Part shown: one piece after another, positions 63,734 through 64,000 of the stretch
Layout: each line of letters starts with the position of its first letter
Numbering within the stretch: position 1 is the stretch's first letter
Source: Sva-07 sp963717385
GTDB lineage: Bacteria > Actinomycetota > Acidimicrobiia > Acidimicrobiales > Ilumatobacteraceae
Length of the DNA: 64,000 nucleotides
Direction of reading: 5' to 3'
Assembly (NCBI GenBank): GCA_963717385.1
Contig: CAVQWE010000018.1
Span: forward strand, 116,070-180,069
Position numbers and translations under genes: made by a program
Notes under the pieces: generated by a model
The model's database searches: none
What the model was told of the DNA's origin: nothing
The model's input: the letters and a program-made list of their open reading frames with translations, nothing else

Positions 63734-64000
63734 GTGACAGCGACAGCATCGCCGGGCCAACGCTCTACGGCCGCACCGCATGCGCCGTGGCGAGCAGTTG
63801 CCGTCCCGTCCGAGCATGGCGGATGGGGGCTGACGCTCGAGCCGGTGCTGCTCGGTGTGGTCCTAGCGTTCTCATGGGCCGGCGTCGCGATCGGGGCGGC
63901 TGCCTTCCTGGCATTTCTTGTTCGAACGCCGCTGAAGCTTGCGCTCATCGACCGTCGGCGTGACCGGTCGCTGCCGCGTACACGTCTCGCCATCGTCGAA
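63734..64000 (+). CDS. YwiC-like membrane protein (3' end outside window)
   Basis: The frame from the GTG at 63734 is open to the window end (89 codons). After a polar start comes VAVPSEHGGWGLTLEPVLLG (residues about 30-49), the conserved opening of YwiC-like proteins, then hydrophobic helices VVLAFSWAGVAIGAAAFLAF and LVRTPLKLALIDRRRDR, also typical. YwiC lies next to fnr and narGHJI in Bacillus subtilis; its function is not known. It continues the direction of the haemoglobin and HMA genes. The start could be slightly different; no ribosome-binding site stands out. Confidence 0.75.
   Translation, partial: MTATASPGQRSTAAPHAPWRAVAVPSEHGGWGLTLEPVLLGVVLAFSWAGVAIGAAAFLAFLVRTPLKLALIDRRRDRSLPRTRLAIVE

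Noticed and set aside
1..64000. CRISPR arrays, insertion sequences, rRNA genes
   Set aside because: No regularly spaced repeats, no transposase motifs and no rRNA-like stretches were seen on reading both strands.

Overview
The window is high-GC, gene-dense actinobacterial DNA. The mix of AfsR/SARP-type giant regulators, a DUF222-HNH protein, a Ddn-like F420 enzyme, a single-chain CydDC and Thr/Ala/Pro-rich lipoprotein linkers would fit an Acidimicrobiia-type organism (Ilumatobacter-like). That placement is inference from gene content only. Many genes lack a Shine-Dalgarno sequence and instead carry a -10-like hexamer ending about six bases before the start codon, which points to widespread leaderless translation.

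Layout. 1-4.8 kb: the Mrp Na+/H+ antiporter operon (mrpA 3' end to mrpG), then a small winged-helix regulator. 5.2-8.4 kb: an SDR remnant, a SRPBCC-like protein, an amidohydrolase, and a TetR regulator with a clean palindromic operator facing a decayed alpha/beta-hydrolase. 8.5-16 kb: cytochrome bd oxidase genes cydA-cydB-cydDC and a CPA1-type cation/proton antiporter. 16.1-20.9 kb: pyruvate:ferredoxin oxidoreductase (nifJ) overlapping a dihydroorotate-dehydrogenase-like gene. 20.9-29.1 kb: an M23 peptidase, a class V PLP enzyme, a CtpE-like P-type ATPase, a P450 and an acyl-CoA dehydrogenase. 29.2-35.5 kb: small enzymes (siderophore-interacting flavoprotein, TrmH-type methyltransferase, GNAT, SAM methyltransferase, histidine phosphatase) mixed with HIT and Nudix debris. 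35.8-51.7 kb: a beta-propeller lipoprotein, two paralogous SARP/NB-ARC regulators, an MFS exporter, an AMP-forming ligase, an SDR, a DUF222-HNH protein, a molybdopterin oxidoreductase and a Ddn-like protein. 51.8-58.4 kb: a DUF418 protein, a two-component system, DUF1622, a terpene-cyclase-like toroid protein and a class III aminotransferase.

58.4-61.6 kb is the most accessory part. Two identical 44-bp copies of the 3' half of a tRNA-Gly(CCC) gene bracket a wHTH-nucleotidyltransferase (MNT)/HEPN gene pair and are followed by an AbiEi/AbiEii toxin-antitoxin operon with its own palindromic operator. This looks like a small defence island in a tRNA scar. 62-64 kb carries a cupin, a DUF1971-truncated haemoglobin fusion, a CxxC heavy-metal-binding protein and the start of a YwiC-like membrane protein, a set that suggests nitrosative or nitrate-linked physiology.

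Quality caution: at least thirteen single-base frameshifts interrupt otherwise intact, conserved genes (cydA twice, cydD, nifJ, the class V enzyme twice, the P-type ATPase, a SARP gene, the MFS gene, the ligase twice, the SDR, the HEPN gene). Several sit in short G/C runs, so residual indel errors in the assembly are more likely than mass decay. Four other remnants (SDR, hydrolase, Nudix, HIT) lack whole internal or terminal blocks and look genuinely degraded.
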